The notes under the pieces: generated by a model
What the model saw: only the letters and a program-made list of their open reading frames with translations
The model's database searches: none
Told to the model about the DNA's origin: nothing
Shown: in pieces, positions 1-8,774 of the stretch
Numbering within the stretch: the first letter of the stretch is position 1
How the letters are laid out: each line of letters starts with the position of its first letter
Translations under genes and position numbers: made by a program
Assembly: GCF_014696385.1 (NCBI RefSeq)
Contig: NZ_JACJQB010000014.1
Span: forward strand, 1 to 64,000
Reading direction: 5' to 3'
DNA from: Pseudanabaena mucicola FACHB-723
GTDB lineage: Bacteria; Cyanobacteriota; Cyanobacteriia; Pseudanabaenales; Pseudanabaenaceae
Length of the DNA: 64,000 nucleotides

Positions 1-81
1 AGAACTTTAGACAACGCTAATGCGAGAATTCATCTTTGCTTTATTAGGCTTATGCTTAAGCGCCTTGCCAAAGCTTCCTAA
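1..81 (+). pseudogene. C-terminal fragment of an IS transposase (IS5-like), cut by the window edge
   Basis: The first frame reads through to a TAA at 79-81 and gives a peptide containing ARIHLCFIRLMLKRLA. Short hydrophobic-basic tails of this kind end IS5-family transposases in cyanobacteria. The rest of the gene lies outside the window, so intact and truncated copies cannot be told apart. Positions 82-215 hold no convincing gene. The family call rests on this short tail only. Confidence 0.4.
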
Positions 82-215
82 GATACCAAATGGGTTCTAT
101 ATGAAATACCTAAAAAAGGGGAAAGACTCAAAGCAAGACGAGAAAAAGTCTACGTCATTGCTCCAGTCAATGATTTAAGCTGTTCATAGAAAACAAATTA
201 GAAAATACACAGTTT

Positions 216-1070
216 ATGTCGAATATTTGGGAGTTAGATTTTTATTCCCGTCCCTTACTGGATGCTAATAATAAAAAAGTGTGGGAATTGCTGATCTGCG
301 ATCGCGATCGCAATTTTGAATGGGTACGCGAATGTCCGACCAATGAAGTCAACTCCGAATGGCTAGCCAAACAACTCTTAGATTGCGTAAGTAGTGCAGG
401 ACAAACCCCGATCAAAATTCGGTTCTTTCGTCCTAGCATGACCAATATCATTATGCGGGGCTGCAAACTAGCAGGCATCACAGGACAGGCATCACGTCGA
501 GTATTTACACTGTCGGCATGGTTAGCCGAGCGTATGGCAAGTATTTACCCTAACCGTGATGGATTTCAAGCCGTTGATCCTAACCCCTTACCCCTCAAAG
601 TATTAGCAGCTCAAGATCCCAAGCCCGTACCCGATGCCCTCATGGGTGAACGCTGGATCTCAGTATCTCTAAAAGCAAGAGACTTTGCAGATGCTAATGA
701 ATGGTCAATGGACTTTAGTGAGCTATTAGATATTGGTGATCTTGATCCTGACACAATTATTTCGGGAATTATTATTATTTCCGCCAGAGCCACCGCTTTA
801 GCAGCTTGGATGTCAGGCGTTGATCCCGTCTTCATAAAATTTGAGCGGAACTTACTCGGCGATCGCACCCAGATGCAGTTAGAAGCCAGTGCCGATGCTC
901 GATGGGTCTTAGCCAACCTCCAAGCCCCCAAAGATAAAAATGCCATTGATCAAGGCGCAGCCTTTGAAAAGTCCAAACAAAACTCTCAAGGATTCCATTT
1001 CCTTGCTGTTCAAACTAGTCCTGATGTCGAACACTTTGCAGGTTTTTGGATGCTCAAAGAAGTAATGTAG
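216..1070 (+). CDS. Tab2/Atab2-family RNA-binding protein (DUF1092)
   Basis: This 284-residue protein begins with a WELDFYSRPLLD segment and continues with KKVWELLICD, the N-terminal signature of the Tab2/Atab2 family. In algae and plants these proteins bind RNA and promote translation of photosystem mRNAs such as psaB; the cyanobacterial role is less settled. The length matches the family. No signal peptide or membrane segment is visible, so it should be cytoplasmic. The gene stands alone, 45 bp ahead of a diguanylate cyclase on the same strand, and starts at an ATG following an AT-rich leader. Confidence 0.85.
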   Translation: MSNIWELDFYSRPLLDANNKKVWELLICDRDRNFEWVRECPTNEVNSEWLAKQLLDCVSSAGQTPIKIRFFRPSMTNIIMRGCKLAGITGQASRRVFTLSAWLAERMASIYPNRDGFQAVDPNPLPLKVLAAQDPKPVPDALMGERWISVSLKARDFADANEWSMDFSELLDIGDLDPDTIISGIIIISARATALAAWMSGVDPVFIKFERNLLGDRTQMQLEASADARWVLANLQAPKDKNAIDQGAAFEKSKQNSQGFHFLAVQTSPDVEHFAGFWMLKEVM

Positions 1071-1114
1071 ATGCGAAAAAAACATCATAGAACCAAAAAA
1101 CTAAAGGAGATCCG

Positions 1115-2635
1115 ATGAAAGGTAATTTGCTATCAAAAGGAGGAATAATCAGGTTTATTATTCTGAATTTATTAATAGCAATTGCCTATGCTGTCGGTGT
1201 AAGACTTAGCCATATATTTGCAACATTACCGGGGACAGTTGCATCAGTTTGGTTTCCGTCAGGCATGACCCTCGCCCTCGTCTATTTACTAGGCAAGCGT
1301 GTGTCTTTAGGAATTATTGTTGGCTCGACTGTCGCCCTTGCGCTAGGACTATCAAACCTAAATCTACCATTCACAAGTTTAATAGGTATTCTAGTCGCCT
1401 GCGCTTGCGGCAATGTTGCCCAGCCCATAGTTGCAACCTACTTAATTAAAAGGTTTGCTCCCTACCGATATATTTTTAGCCATGTTAAGACCGTCGTAAT
1501 CTATATTGCGGCGGTAGTTTTTGCTCCAATGATATCGGCAACTTTTGGAGTCACCAGCCTAGCTGTTACTCAAGTAATTCAATGGGATGGATATCTGAGC
1601 AGTTGGATCACATGGTGGTTAGCCAGTGCTTTACCACACCTCATATTTACACCAACATTAATATTATGGCCAACCCAGGCACGTAAAGAATCAAAACGCC
1701 AAGCAATAGAAGCAATAATCGTCATATCTCTACTCATGATTGTGATCTGGATTTCTTTTTTAAAAAGTTATCCACTTGCTTATCTATTTATTCCCGTTCT
1801 CATTTGGATAGTTTTTCGTTATGGGAGTTTTTTCGCCAGCCTATTAGTGAGTATAGTTTCATTAATTGCGATTTTGTCCACAGCTAGAGGGTATGGGCTG
1901 TACATAGCAGACTCCCCCAATCAGTCTTTACTCTTATTGCAATCTTTTATGGCAGTTGTATCATTAACTTCACTGATTCTTTCTGCGGTAATTGATGAAC
2001 GGACAGCCGCCGAGATCTCACTCAAAAAAGCACTCGCTAATTTAGAGTCGCTGGTACTTAATAGAACTTCGGAACTACAGCAAAGCCAAGAGCAACTTAA
2101 ACAGGCAAATTTAGAGCTACAAAGGCTAATTCACATCGATAGCTTAACTCAGATTGCCAATCGACGCTGCTTTGATGAAAGGCTCATTTTTGAGTGGCAC
2201 AGGCTATGTAGAGAGCAACAACCGCTATCGTTATTGATGTTTGATATTGACTATTTCAAGCGCTTTAATGACACCTATGGACACCCCATGGGCGATAAAT
2301 GTTTGACAAGTCTTGCTCAAGCAGTGCATCAAATTGCTTGCCGTTCTAGTGATCTGGTGGCTCGTTATGGCGGCGAAGAGTTTGTTGTGATTTTACCGAA
2401 TACCGATTTGAATGGCGCAATTATAATTGCTGAGGAAATACAATCATCGGTTAAGAAATTAAATATTATTCATCACAACTCAGATATCAGCGATATAGTG
2501 ACGATCAGCATTGGAATTAGCAGTTTAGTTCCCACTCTATTGCTAGAGCCAACTGTGCTAATTCATCAAGCCGATGTGGCGCTTTATCGCGCTAAGCAAC
2601 AGGGAAGAGATCGATTTGTTGTGTTTTCTGAATAA
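1115..2635 (+). CDS. membrane diguanylate cyclase (MASE1-GGDEF)
   Basis: This 506-residue protein probably makes cyclic di-GMP from two GTP at the inner membrane. Residues 1 to about 295 form eight or more hydrophobic segments of the MASE1 sensor type, including the VASVWFPSG stretch. A short coiled coil (about 300-340) leads into a GGDEF domain. The active-site motif is ARYGGEEF, and the product-inhibition I-site RSSD lies five residues before it, so both catalysis and feedback look intact. The C-terminal DVALYRAKQQGRDRF is typical of the domain. A GGAG ribosome-binding site lies just before the ATG. No EAL domain is fused. Confidence 0.88.
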   Translation: MKGNLLSKGGIIRFIILNLLIAIAYAVGVRLSHIFATLPGTVASVWFPSGMTLALVYLLGKRVSLGIIVGSTVALALGLSNLNLPFTSLIGILVACACGNVAQPIVATYLIKRFAPYRYIFSHVKTVVIYIAAVVFAPMISATFGVTSLAVTQVIQWDGYLSSWITWWLASALPHLIFTPTLILWPTQARKESKRQAIEAIIVISLLMIVIWISFLKSYPLAYLFIPVLIWIVFRYGSFFASLLVSIVSLIAILSTARGYGLYIADSPNQSLLLLQSFMAVVSLTSLILSAVIDERTAAEISLKKALANLESLVLNRTSELQQSQEQLKQANLELQRLIHIDSLTQIANRRCFDERLIFEWHRLCREQQPLSLLMFDIDYFKRFNDTYGHPMGDKCLTSLAQAVHQIACRSSDLVARYGGEEFVVILPNTDLNGAIIIAEEIQSSVKKLNIIHHNSDISDIVTISIGISSLVPTLLLEPTVLIHQADVALYRAKQQGRDRFVVFSE

Positions 2636-2658
2636 ATCAAATAAATTAGTAAACTTTC

Positions 2659-3678
2659 ATGTCACATCTACGCCAAAACGTGATTACTAAGGACTGGGTG
2701 ATCTTTGCCACAGAACGAGCCAAGCGCCCTCACGAATTTGCCCGATCGCAAGAGGACATACCCCCTGAATTACCAGTTTACAAACATAGCTGTCCTTTTT
2801 GCAAAGGTAATGAGAATGCGGATGAAGCAGAGTATTTACGCATTGAAGATGAACGGGGCTGGCGGGTACGGATTATTCCCAATAAATATCCAGCCCTATC
2901 TCCTATCGGGGATCGCATTCGTCAGAGTGAAGGAATTCATCGCTCGATTACGGGGGTGGGATATCACGAAGTTCTCATTGAACATCCTGACCATAATGCC
3001 ACGATTGCACGAATGGATATTCATGATGTGATTAATATCGTCCGCGCCTATCGGCAAAGATATAACGAGATTCGGCTAGACCGTCGCATTGAAAGTATCA
3101 TTATCTTCAAAAATCATGGTGAAAGCGCTGGAACTTCCCTAGAACATCCCCACTCACAAATTACAGCAACTCCCGTTGTACCTTCACAAATCCGTTATCG
3201 GATGATAGAAGCAACCAGCTTTTTTGATGATATGGGAGACTGTCTATTTTGCTATACCCTCAATGATGAGTTAAAAGCAAAGGAAAGAATTGTTTTAGAA
3301 ACAGAACATTTTGTTACCTTTATGCCCTACGCCGCACTATCACCGTTTCATATGTGGGTGTTTCCCAGACGACATACTGCCTCCTTTGGCGGCATTACTG
3401 ATGCAGAGATAGAGGATCTCGCCTATACACTCAAAACAGTCTTAGCCAAGCTATTCTATGGGTTAAATAATCCTGCTTACAACTTTACGATTCGCTCCAT
3501 GCCCACCGATGATCGAGATTCCAACTATTTTCACTGGTATTTAGCGATCGTGCCAAGGGTGACTAAAGCTGCGGGTTTTGAGCTAGGAAGCGGCATGTAC
3601 ATCAATACAGCAATGCCAGAAGACAGTGCTAAGTTTTTGCGTGAATTTGATGTGAGTTTGATGCCACCAGATTTGTAG
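2659..3678 (+). CDS. galT: galactose-1-phosphate uridylyltransferase
   Basis: The 339-residue protein belongs to the GalT branch of the HIT superfamily, which swaps UDP between UDP-glucose and galactose-1-phosphate in the Leloir pathway. HSCPFCKG near residue 45 supplies the zinc cysteines. LEHPHSQ carries the HxH nucleophile region, and a second CLFCYT begins the C-terminal half. HWYLAIVPR near the end matches the family. The active-site stretch reads HPHSQ where many enzymes have HPHGQ, and some bacterial homologues of this type act as nucleotidyl phosphorylases instead, so the exact substrate is inferred. Its stop codon overlaps the next gene by one base, suggesting translational coupling with ccdA. 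Confidence 0.82.
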   Translation: MSHLRQNVITKDWVIFATERAKRPHEFARSQEDIPPELPVYKHSCPFCKGNENADEAEYLRIEDERGWRVRIIPNKYPALSPIGDRIRQSEGIHRSITGVGYHEVLIEHPDHNATIARMDIHDVINIVRAYRQRYNEIRLDRRIESIIIFKNHGESAGTSLEHPHSQITATPVVPSQIRYRMIEATSFFDDMGDCLFCYTLNDELKAKERIVLETEHFVTFMPYAALSPFHMWVFPRRHTASFGGITDAEIEDLAYTLKTVLAKLFYGLNNPAYNFTIRSMPTDDRDSNYFHWYLAIVPRVTKAAGFELGSGMYINTAMPEDSAKFLREFDVSLMPPDL

Positions 3679-4457
3679 TGGCAGTTTTTCTTGTATCATC
3701 AAAATCTATGCTGCAACCTATAGAAAATATTTTCCGATCGCTGCCTAATTGGTTTTATCAACTAGAACAATGGGCAGATGCCCTAGTCAATAATCAGCTC
3801 AATCATGCGGCATGGACAAGTGTGGGCGTAGTTTTTTTGGCGGGACTAGTGACCAGTTTAACCCCTTGCACCCTCTCGATGTTGCCCCTGACGATTGGCT
3901 ATATCGGTGGCTATGAAGCCAAAAGCACTTGGCAATCGGCGCGGCAATCGGCTTGGTTCTGTTTGGGTTTTGCGATCGCACTAACAGGGTTTGGACTAGC
4001 CGCCGCCTTACTTGGCAAAATCTATGGACAATCGGCTTGGGGATGGTCGGTGGTGATGGGGATCATCGCAATTGCGATGGGTTTACAGCTATTGGAAGTA
4101 ATTTCGTTGCGATTGCCAAGCTTTGGTAATTGGGAAGTATCGCCAAATTTACCCAAAGGATTGCGATCGCTACTAATTGGCTTATCCTTTGGTTTTGTGG
4201 CTTCCCCTTGCAGCACACCTGTACTGGTTACATTACTAGCTTGGGTGTCAGGTTCAGGCAATTTATTAGTTGGGACAGAGTTTCTTTTAGCCTATGCCAT
4301 TGGCTCAGTATTGCCCCTTGCGATCGCAGGGACATTTACTGGTGTGATCAAAAAATTCTTAGAATTACGTCGTTGGTCAAGCTGGCTTAACTGGTTTAGT
4401 GGAGTTATTTTAATTGGATTTGGAACTATTTCAATTTTGAGTAAACTTAAAATCTAG
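3678..4457 (+). CDS. ccdA: CcdA-type cytochrome c biogenesis thiol transporter
   Basis: This polytopic protein (about six membrane segments) resembles CcdA/DsbD-beta. It passes reducing power across the thylakoid or plasma membrane to keep apocytochrome c cysteines reduced for haem attachment. The paired cysteines that shuttle electrons are visible in SLTPCTLSMLP and FVASPCSTPVLV. The GTG used here overlaps the galT stop; an ATG at 3708 (MLQPIENIF) is an equally good start and gives 249 residues. It is followed by a long perfect hairpin and then a convergent gene. Confidence 0.85.
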   Translation: MAVFLVSSKSMLQPIENIFRSLPNWFYQLEQWADALVNNQLNHAAWTSVGVVFLAGLVTSLTPCTLSMLPLTIGYIGGYEAKSTWQSARQSAWFCLGFAIALTGFGLAAALLGKIYGQSAWGWSVVMGIIAIAMGLQLLEVISLRLPSFGNWEVSPNLPKGLRSLLIGLSFGFVASPCSTPVLVTLLAWVSGSGNLLVGTEFLLAYAIGSVLPLAIAGTFTGVIKKFLELRRWSSWLNWFSGVILIGFGTISILSKLKI

Positions 4458-4458
4458 T

Positions 4459-4507
4459 TAAACAAAACCTATGGCGCGCGCGCAGCGTGCGCCATAGGTT
4501 TTGTTTA
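4459..4507. terminator. perfect 19-bp hairpin between convergent genes
   Basis: The arms 4459-4477 and 4489-4507 are exact reverse complements around an 11-base GC-rich tip (GCGCGCAGCGT). The stem is A-rich on its outer left and T-rich on its outer right, so it can end transcription from either side. It follows ccdA. Confidence 0.7.
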
Positions 4508-4549
4508 TGTTTTTTAATTATGAGAAATTTTGTTCTTTACAATTTACTT

Positions 4550-4972
4550 TTACCATTCCTGATCAAATTTTTGCCAAAGACGAGTTAATCGAGGCTCAAC
4601 GGCTGTATCAAATAAAACCGCAGATACGATTGAACGAATTTTTAGTAAATCACCAAAGCTAGCACGGATAAATATCTTGCCAGAGGCAACAGATTTCTCT
4701 AAGGTCGATCTACCAAAAATAATATTTCGTAACGCAATACCAGTACTTTCAAAATCATTTACAGATTCCGTATCAGCTTCAGAAATCGTTATTTTTAGGT
4801 CACTTCCAGCATTTGCTGTTAACAATATCCTTGTGTCATCAATGGCAATAGTTGCCGATTTACCTTCTGCAATTCTCACAATGGCAGCCCATGTTTCACC
4901 ATTGCGATCGCGTAAAATCTCAATTAATTCTGAAAGCATGGAGGATAATATTTCTGAGCGAGATAAAACCAT
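4550..4972 (-). CDS. uncharacterised 140-residue protein
   Basis: I do not recognise this protein. It is soluble in appearance. An N-terminal helix (SEILSSMLSELIEIL) is followed by alternating strands and helices, including SGKIFIRASFGDLLKIRSI. That pattern is vaguely like an SCP2-type sterol-carrier fold, where a glycine-containing strand and helix follow a beta sheet, but the similarity is too weak to assign. It runs convergently toward ccdA and is separated from the caspase-like gene by a 196-bp AT-rich gap on its other side. The ATG start gives the whole open frame. Confidence 0.55.
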   Translation of the reverse strand: MVLSRSEILSSMLSELIEILRDRNGETWAAIVRIAEGKSATIAIDDTRILLTANAGSDLKITISEADTESVNDFESTGIALRNIIFGRSTLEKSVASGKIFIRASFGDLLKIRSIVSAVLFDTAVEPRLTRLWQKFDQEW

Positions 4973-5168
4973 GGTTGCAATAATTAGAGTGAAGGATCTG
5001 CAAAGATTATAGAATTATTAGATGCCATTCACTTGAGATTATTTATATTAATTTAATAGTGTTATGCTGTATATCATTATTATTAAATTAGTAAGATTAC
5101 ATAGGTAAATAAAAAGAATTAAAATGGCAAATACGAATAAATAAGAGTCAAAATATTGCGATCGCAAA

Positions 5169-7454
5169 TTAAACAACTTGATAGTTAAAACTAAAAGTTG
5201 CCCAATGGTTGACATCAAGCATCCATGTATCATTCACATTCACCGCATTCCCTAGCTCAGAAGGCTTACCAAATTGATCGAGATCAGCGAGGAGTGCTTG
5301 AGCAACTTGCAATGGATTGGGAATAGAAATTAATCCATTCACCGATGAAGCTTGACGTTGGATTGCATCTAGGGCTTTTGTCACCTTTAAAAGCGGTGAG
5401 CGACTGATGACGACCTGCACATCAACCATTCCCTTGGGAGCAGAAACAGTCCAATTCATCGGCGCTTTGGGATAGGGAATCGTGAGGGTTTCTAATGGGG
5501 GAATGATACTATCACTGGCATAGGGCGGCGCAATGAAGTTAGGGGTGAGCATTTTACTACGCGGATCGAGACAGAAAATTCGCATGTATAGAGGTTCGTC
5601 GCAGAAGTTCTCAATTTGACATTCAAGACGATCGCCAATGCTGATTGGTTTGGTTCTGATGGTATTACTAATTTTGCTATCGGTGGGAATCATTAAGGCG
5701 CGGGCAGACTCCCGACTGGCAATCACCACCGAGCGCTCATCAACACCAACAATTGCTTTGAGCGTAACCCGCGCATTTAAATGGGAAGTCACCTGATTTT
5801 CAGTAGCACGGATTAATTTGGCGGCAAGGAGTGCTTCCAGAAAAGGCTGCAAACGTTTGATCGCCACTCCCACCGACTCGCCCACCGAGCCGAAAGAACC
5901 TAAAATCGGCGTATGACCAACTGTGAATAGACCATAGCTAGCAGATTGCACCCCAAATAGACAATCAGCACATTGTTCATTGGCATTGACGCTAAACATA
6001 TTGGGCAAAATTGAGAAGGCACTAGTGGCATCAACACGCTCAATTCTGCTGAGTCCTGTATCCAAGGCGATCGCCAGTTGCACATTACGGGAAATTGCGC
6101 GCATTACTTCCTGCAATAACTGCCCTGTTTCTAATTTGGGCAATGCTTTGGAATTACTGCGATCGCCAAGAATTTCAACTTTGCCCGTGAATCCGTTGCG
6201 CGATTTTAACTGTACGGTTGTCTTGACTTTAGCAATGCTTTTAGGAATGGCTTTAGGAATATTTTTCGCCACAGGAGCATTAGCATCATTAGATTCAGGA
6301 ATATTAGATTCAGGAATATTGGGAACGGTGATGACATGATCAATATCGATCGCATTTAGAATCGAGCCTGCGGCATAATTGCCCAAAACTGCGATCGGTA
6401 GTCCCGCCAGATAGACATCGGCGGTGAATTGATCGCTTGCACTGGTAATCACGCCATCACTACTAATGTCAGGCACAGGCAAAGCGGCAAAGGTATTACT
6501 AGCGCTCGATTTCTGTTTGGTATCCTCAGCCCACATACTCGCCACCTGCTTATCGATGGTGAGGCTGTCATTGTGAAGGGCGCGTCGATCGAGGAGAGTC
6601 GCGACATCACTCATGACAACGTGAATCGTGGTAGCTGGGGTGATTTGCCATAGCTGTTGCACGAGAGCATAGCTAAATGCACCACAGCTAAACCCCGACC
6701 ATTGAGCATCGGCACAGAGCATCTCACCCGTAGCCGCCCGCAGGGTTGTGCACCTTGAAGAGTTTTCAGTTGTCTCAATTTCGGTGCTGGGTTGCCAATT
6801 TTTAAGACCAATTCGCGATCGCAAACGGAAGTTGCCGACCATTGACATATTCGGATAATAAAAGCCTGCATCAATCACATTCAACAGGCGATCGGTGGCG
6901 ATCGCTTGCAGCCAGCTTTGCCATTCCTGTTCGGTAATATCCTGCAAGGTATCGAGATTTTGCGGTAAGCCACTATCGACAGGCACAAGCGTATTGTAAT
7001 TGCCGAGGCGCGAGCCATGACCGCTAAAATGCACCACTACCAAGTCATCGGGCAGGGTTTGTGCGACTAAATGTTCGGTAATCGCGTTGGCAATATTCGA
7101 CTTGGTGGCACTGCGATCGGTGAGGGTGACGATATCCTGCGCGGCAAAACCAAAGCGATGGATTAATAATTCTTTTTGCAACTCAACATCATTAACACAG
7201 CCATGCAGAGACATCCATCCCGCCGCTAAATTTTGGGAGTTACGCTCCTCTTTGACATCGTACTGATTAATGCCAATCAATAACGCTCGCTTACGTTGAG
7301 CGGCATTTGCTTGGCGGACATACTGCTCTGCTGCCAATGCCACACGATTGCGGGTGAGAAATTGCCATCCGATCAGACTGGTCAGACCAGCTTGTAAGAA
7401 TTGTCGTCTCGCAATTCCCATGGTTGTGTCTTGCCTTTGCTTGTTGCTACTCAC
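5169..7454 (-). CDS. Tat-exported caspase-fold protein lacking the catalytic cysteine
   Basis: The 761-residue protein starts with a twin-arginine leader (GIARRQFLQAG) followed by a hydrophobic stretch, so it is probably exported folded. Residues about 55-215 form a peptidase C14 (orthocaspase) p20 core: KRALLIGINQYD, CVNDVELQKELL and VVHFSGHGSRLGN with the catalytic His at about 146. The strand that normally ends in Asp-x-Cys-His-Ser-Gly reads LNVIDAGFYY, with Gly197 at the Cys position. The C-terminal half contains a DUF4384-like beta domain. A short internal repeat (NIPESNIPES) comes from a 15-bp tandem duplication near 6290-6320. A second start at 7421 keeps the whole Tat signal. It is probably a non-proteolytic or partner-binding paralogue. 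Confidence 0.8.
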   Translation of the reverse strand: MSSNKQRQDTTMGIARRQFLQAGLTSLIGWQFLTRNRVALAAEQYVRQANAAQRKRALLIGINQYDVKEERNSQNLAAGWMSLHGCVNDVELQKELLIHRFGFAAQDIVTLTDRSATKSNIANAITEHLVAQTLPDDLVVVHFSGHGSRLGNYNTLVPVDSGLPQNLDTLQDITEQEWQSWLQAIATDRLLNVIDAGFYYPNMSMVGNFRLRSRIGLKNWQPSTEIETTENSSRCTTLRAATGEMLCADAQWSGFSCGAFSYALVQQLWQITPATTIHVVMSDVATLLDRRALHNDSLTIDKQVASMWAEDTKQKSSASNTFAALPVPDISSDGVITSASDQFTADVYLAGLPIAVLGNYAAGSILNAIDIDHVITVPNIPESNIPESNDANAPVAKNIPKAIPKSIAKVKTTVQLKSRNGFTGKVEILGDRSNSKALPKLETGQLLQEVMRAISRNVQLAIALDTGLSRIERVDATSAFSILPNMFSVNANEQCADCLFGVQSASYGLFTVGHTPILGSFGSVGESVGVAIKRLQPFLEALLAAKLIRATENQVTSHLNARVTLKAIVGVDERSVVIASRESARALMIPTDSKISNTIRTKPISIGDRLECQIENFCDEPLYMRIFCLDPRSKMLTPNFIAPPYASDSIIPPLETLTIPYPKAPMNWTVSAPKGMVDVQVVISRSPLLKVTKALDAIQRQASSVNGLISIPNPLQVAQALLADLDQFGKPSELGNAVNVNDTWMLDVNHWATFSFNYQVV

Positions 7455-7580
7455 ATCTCTAATTAAAACCGATTAAATGCCCCTGTTTTCAGTTATTTTG
7501 ACAAATTCATCAGTAGATTTCGCTATAAGTAAAATTACTTAGAAAATGTGATAATAGCTGCATACAGCCGATTTTAACCC

Positions 7581-8774
7581 ATGCTTGCTCCGCCCCGCCT
7601 CCTCCCCCAATCCCTATATCTACATATTCCATTCTGCAAGCGGCGCTGTTTTTATTGTGACTTCGCAATTACGACAGGTGGAGAAAACTTAAAACAGCAG
7701 TATGTTGATATTCTCTGTCAAGAAATTGCCCTCACGGTTCAGGAAATTCCACCTAGAGAGAAATTGCGAACTATTTTTTTTGGTGGTGGTACGCCATCGC
7801 TGCTCACTGTGGCGCAGGTGTCCCAAATTTTGGATGCGATCGCAAAATATTTCCAGATTGCCATTGATGCGGAAATATCCCTAGAAGCGAATCCAGGGAC
7901 GGTCAGCACCGAGAGCTTGCGCGGATATCGTCGTTTAGGGATCAATCGGATTAGTCTCGGCGCACAGGCTTTTCAACAGGAATTGTTGGATGTTTGTGGG
8001 CGTGGTCATAGTGTTGCCGAAATCTATGAAGCGGTGGATGCGATTCAGAAATCAGGATTTGAGAACTTCAGTTTGGATTTAATTTCAGGACTGCCCCATC
8101 AATCAATGCAGGATTGGCGCGATTCGATTGCGGCGGCAATTGCCTTACAGCCCACCCATCTCTCTGTTTATGATCTCACCATTGAGGAAGGAACGGCTTT
8201 TGGGAAGCGCTATCAATCGGGGGATACACCACTACCGACGGAATCCCACACTGTCGAGATGTATCTCACAGCCCATGAATTACTGCCCGCCGCAGGTTAT
8301 CGGCATTATGAAATCTCGAATTATGCTCAAACAGGCTATGAGGCTGAGCATAATTTGACCTATTGGCATAATCAACCCTTTTACGGTGTGGGCATGGGTG
8401 CAACCAGCTATCTCCAGCGTCAAAGAATTGATCGACCTCGCAAAATGCGCGAATATCTTGATGCGATTTGCCAATGGCAAACCACAGGGCTTGGCTTTAC
8501 CGCGCCGATTGTGACCGATGCTGAAGAATTAATGGATACATTAATGCAGGGTTTACGATTAGCCGAGGGATTAAGTTTGCATAGTTTGCAAGCAACCTAT
8601 GGAAGAGAACTTTGCGATCGCGTTTTACAGGTGTTAACCAAATATGAAGATCAGCAATGGGTGAAGTTTGTCCAGCAAGATCAAGACATACGGATCATGC
8701 TCGTTCCCCCCGACAGTTGGCTTTTCTCCAATATTGTGATTGCCGATTTATACGAAAACTTGGTCACAGACTAG
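7581..8774 (+). CDS. hemW: HemW-type radical SAM protein
   Basis: At 397 residues this is a HemN/HemW-like radical SAM protein. The cluster-binding cysteines appear as CKRRCFYC near residue 19, followed by FFGGGTPSLL and DLISGLPHQ, all typical of the family. HemW proteins act as haem chaperones; true HemN (coproporphyrinogen oxidase) is longer and has extra N-terminal residues that are absent here, so HemW is preferred. A C-terminal HemN_C-like winged region follows. Its last four bases overlap the end of the convergent DUF58 gene. Confidence 0.85.
   Translation: MLAPPRLLPQSLYLHIPFCKRRCFYCDFAITTGGENLKQQYVDILCQEIALTVQEIPPREKLRTIFFGGGTPSLLTVAQVSQILDAIAKYFQIAIDAEISLEANPGTVSTESLRGYRRLGINRISLGAQAFQQELLDVCGRGHSVAEIYEAVDAIQKSGFENFSLDLISGLPHQSMQDWRDSIAAAIALQPTHLSVYDLTIEEGTAFGKRYQSGDTPLPTESHTVEMYLTAHELLPAAGYRHYEISNYAQTGYEAEHNLTYWHNQPFYGVGMGATSYLQRQRIDRPRKMREYLDAICQWQTTGLGFTAPIVTDAEELMDTLMQGLRLAEGLSLHSLQATYGRELCDRVLQVLTKYEDQQWVKFVQQDQDIRIMLVPPDSWLFSNIVIADLYENLVTD

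Noticed and set aside
1-215. A further small gene upstream of tab2
   Set aside because: Only a transposase tail and a 25-codon frame without a ribosome-binding site or recognisable product are visible.
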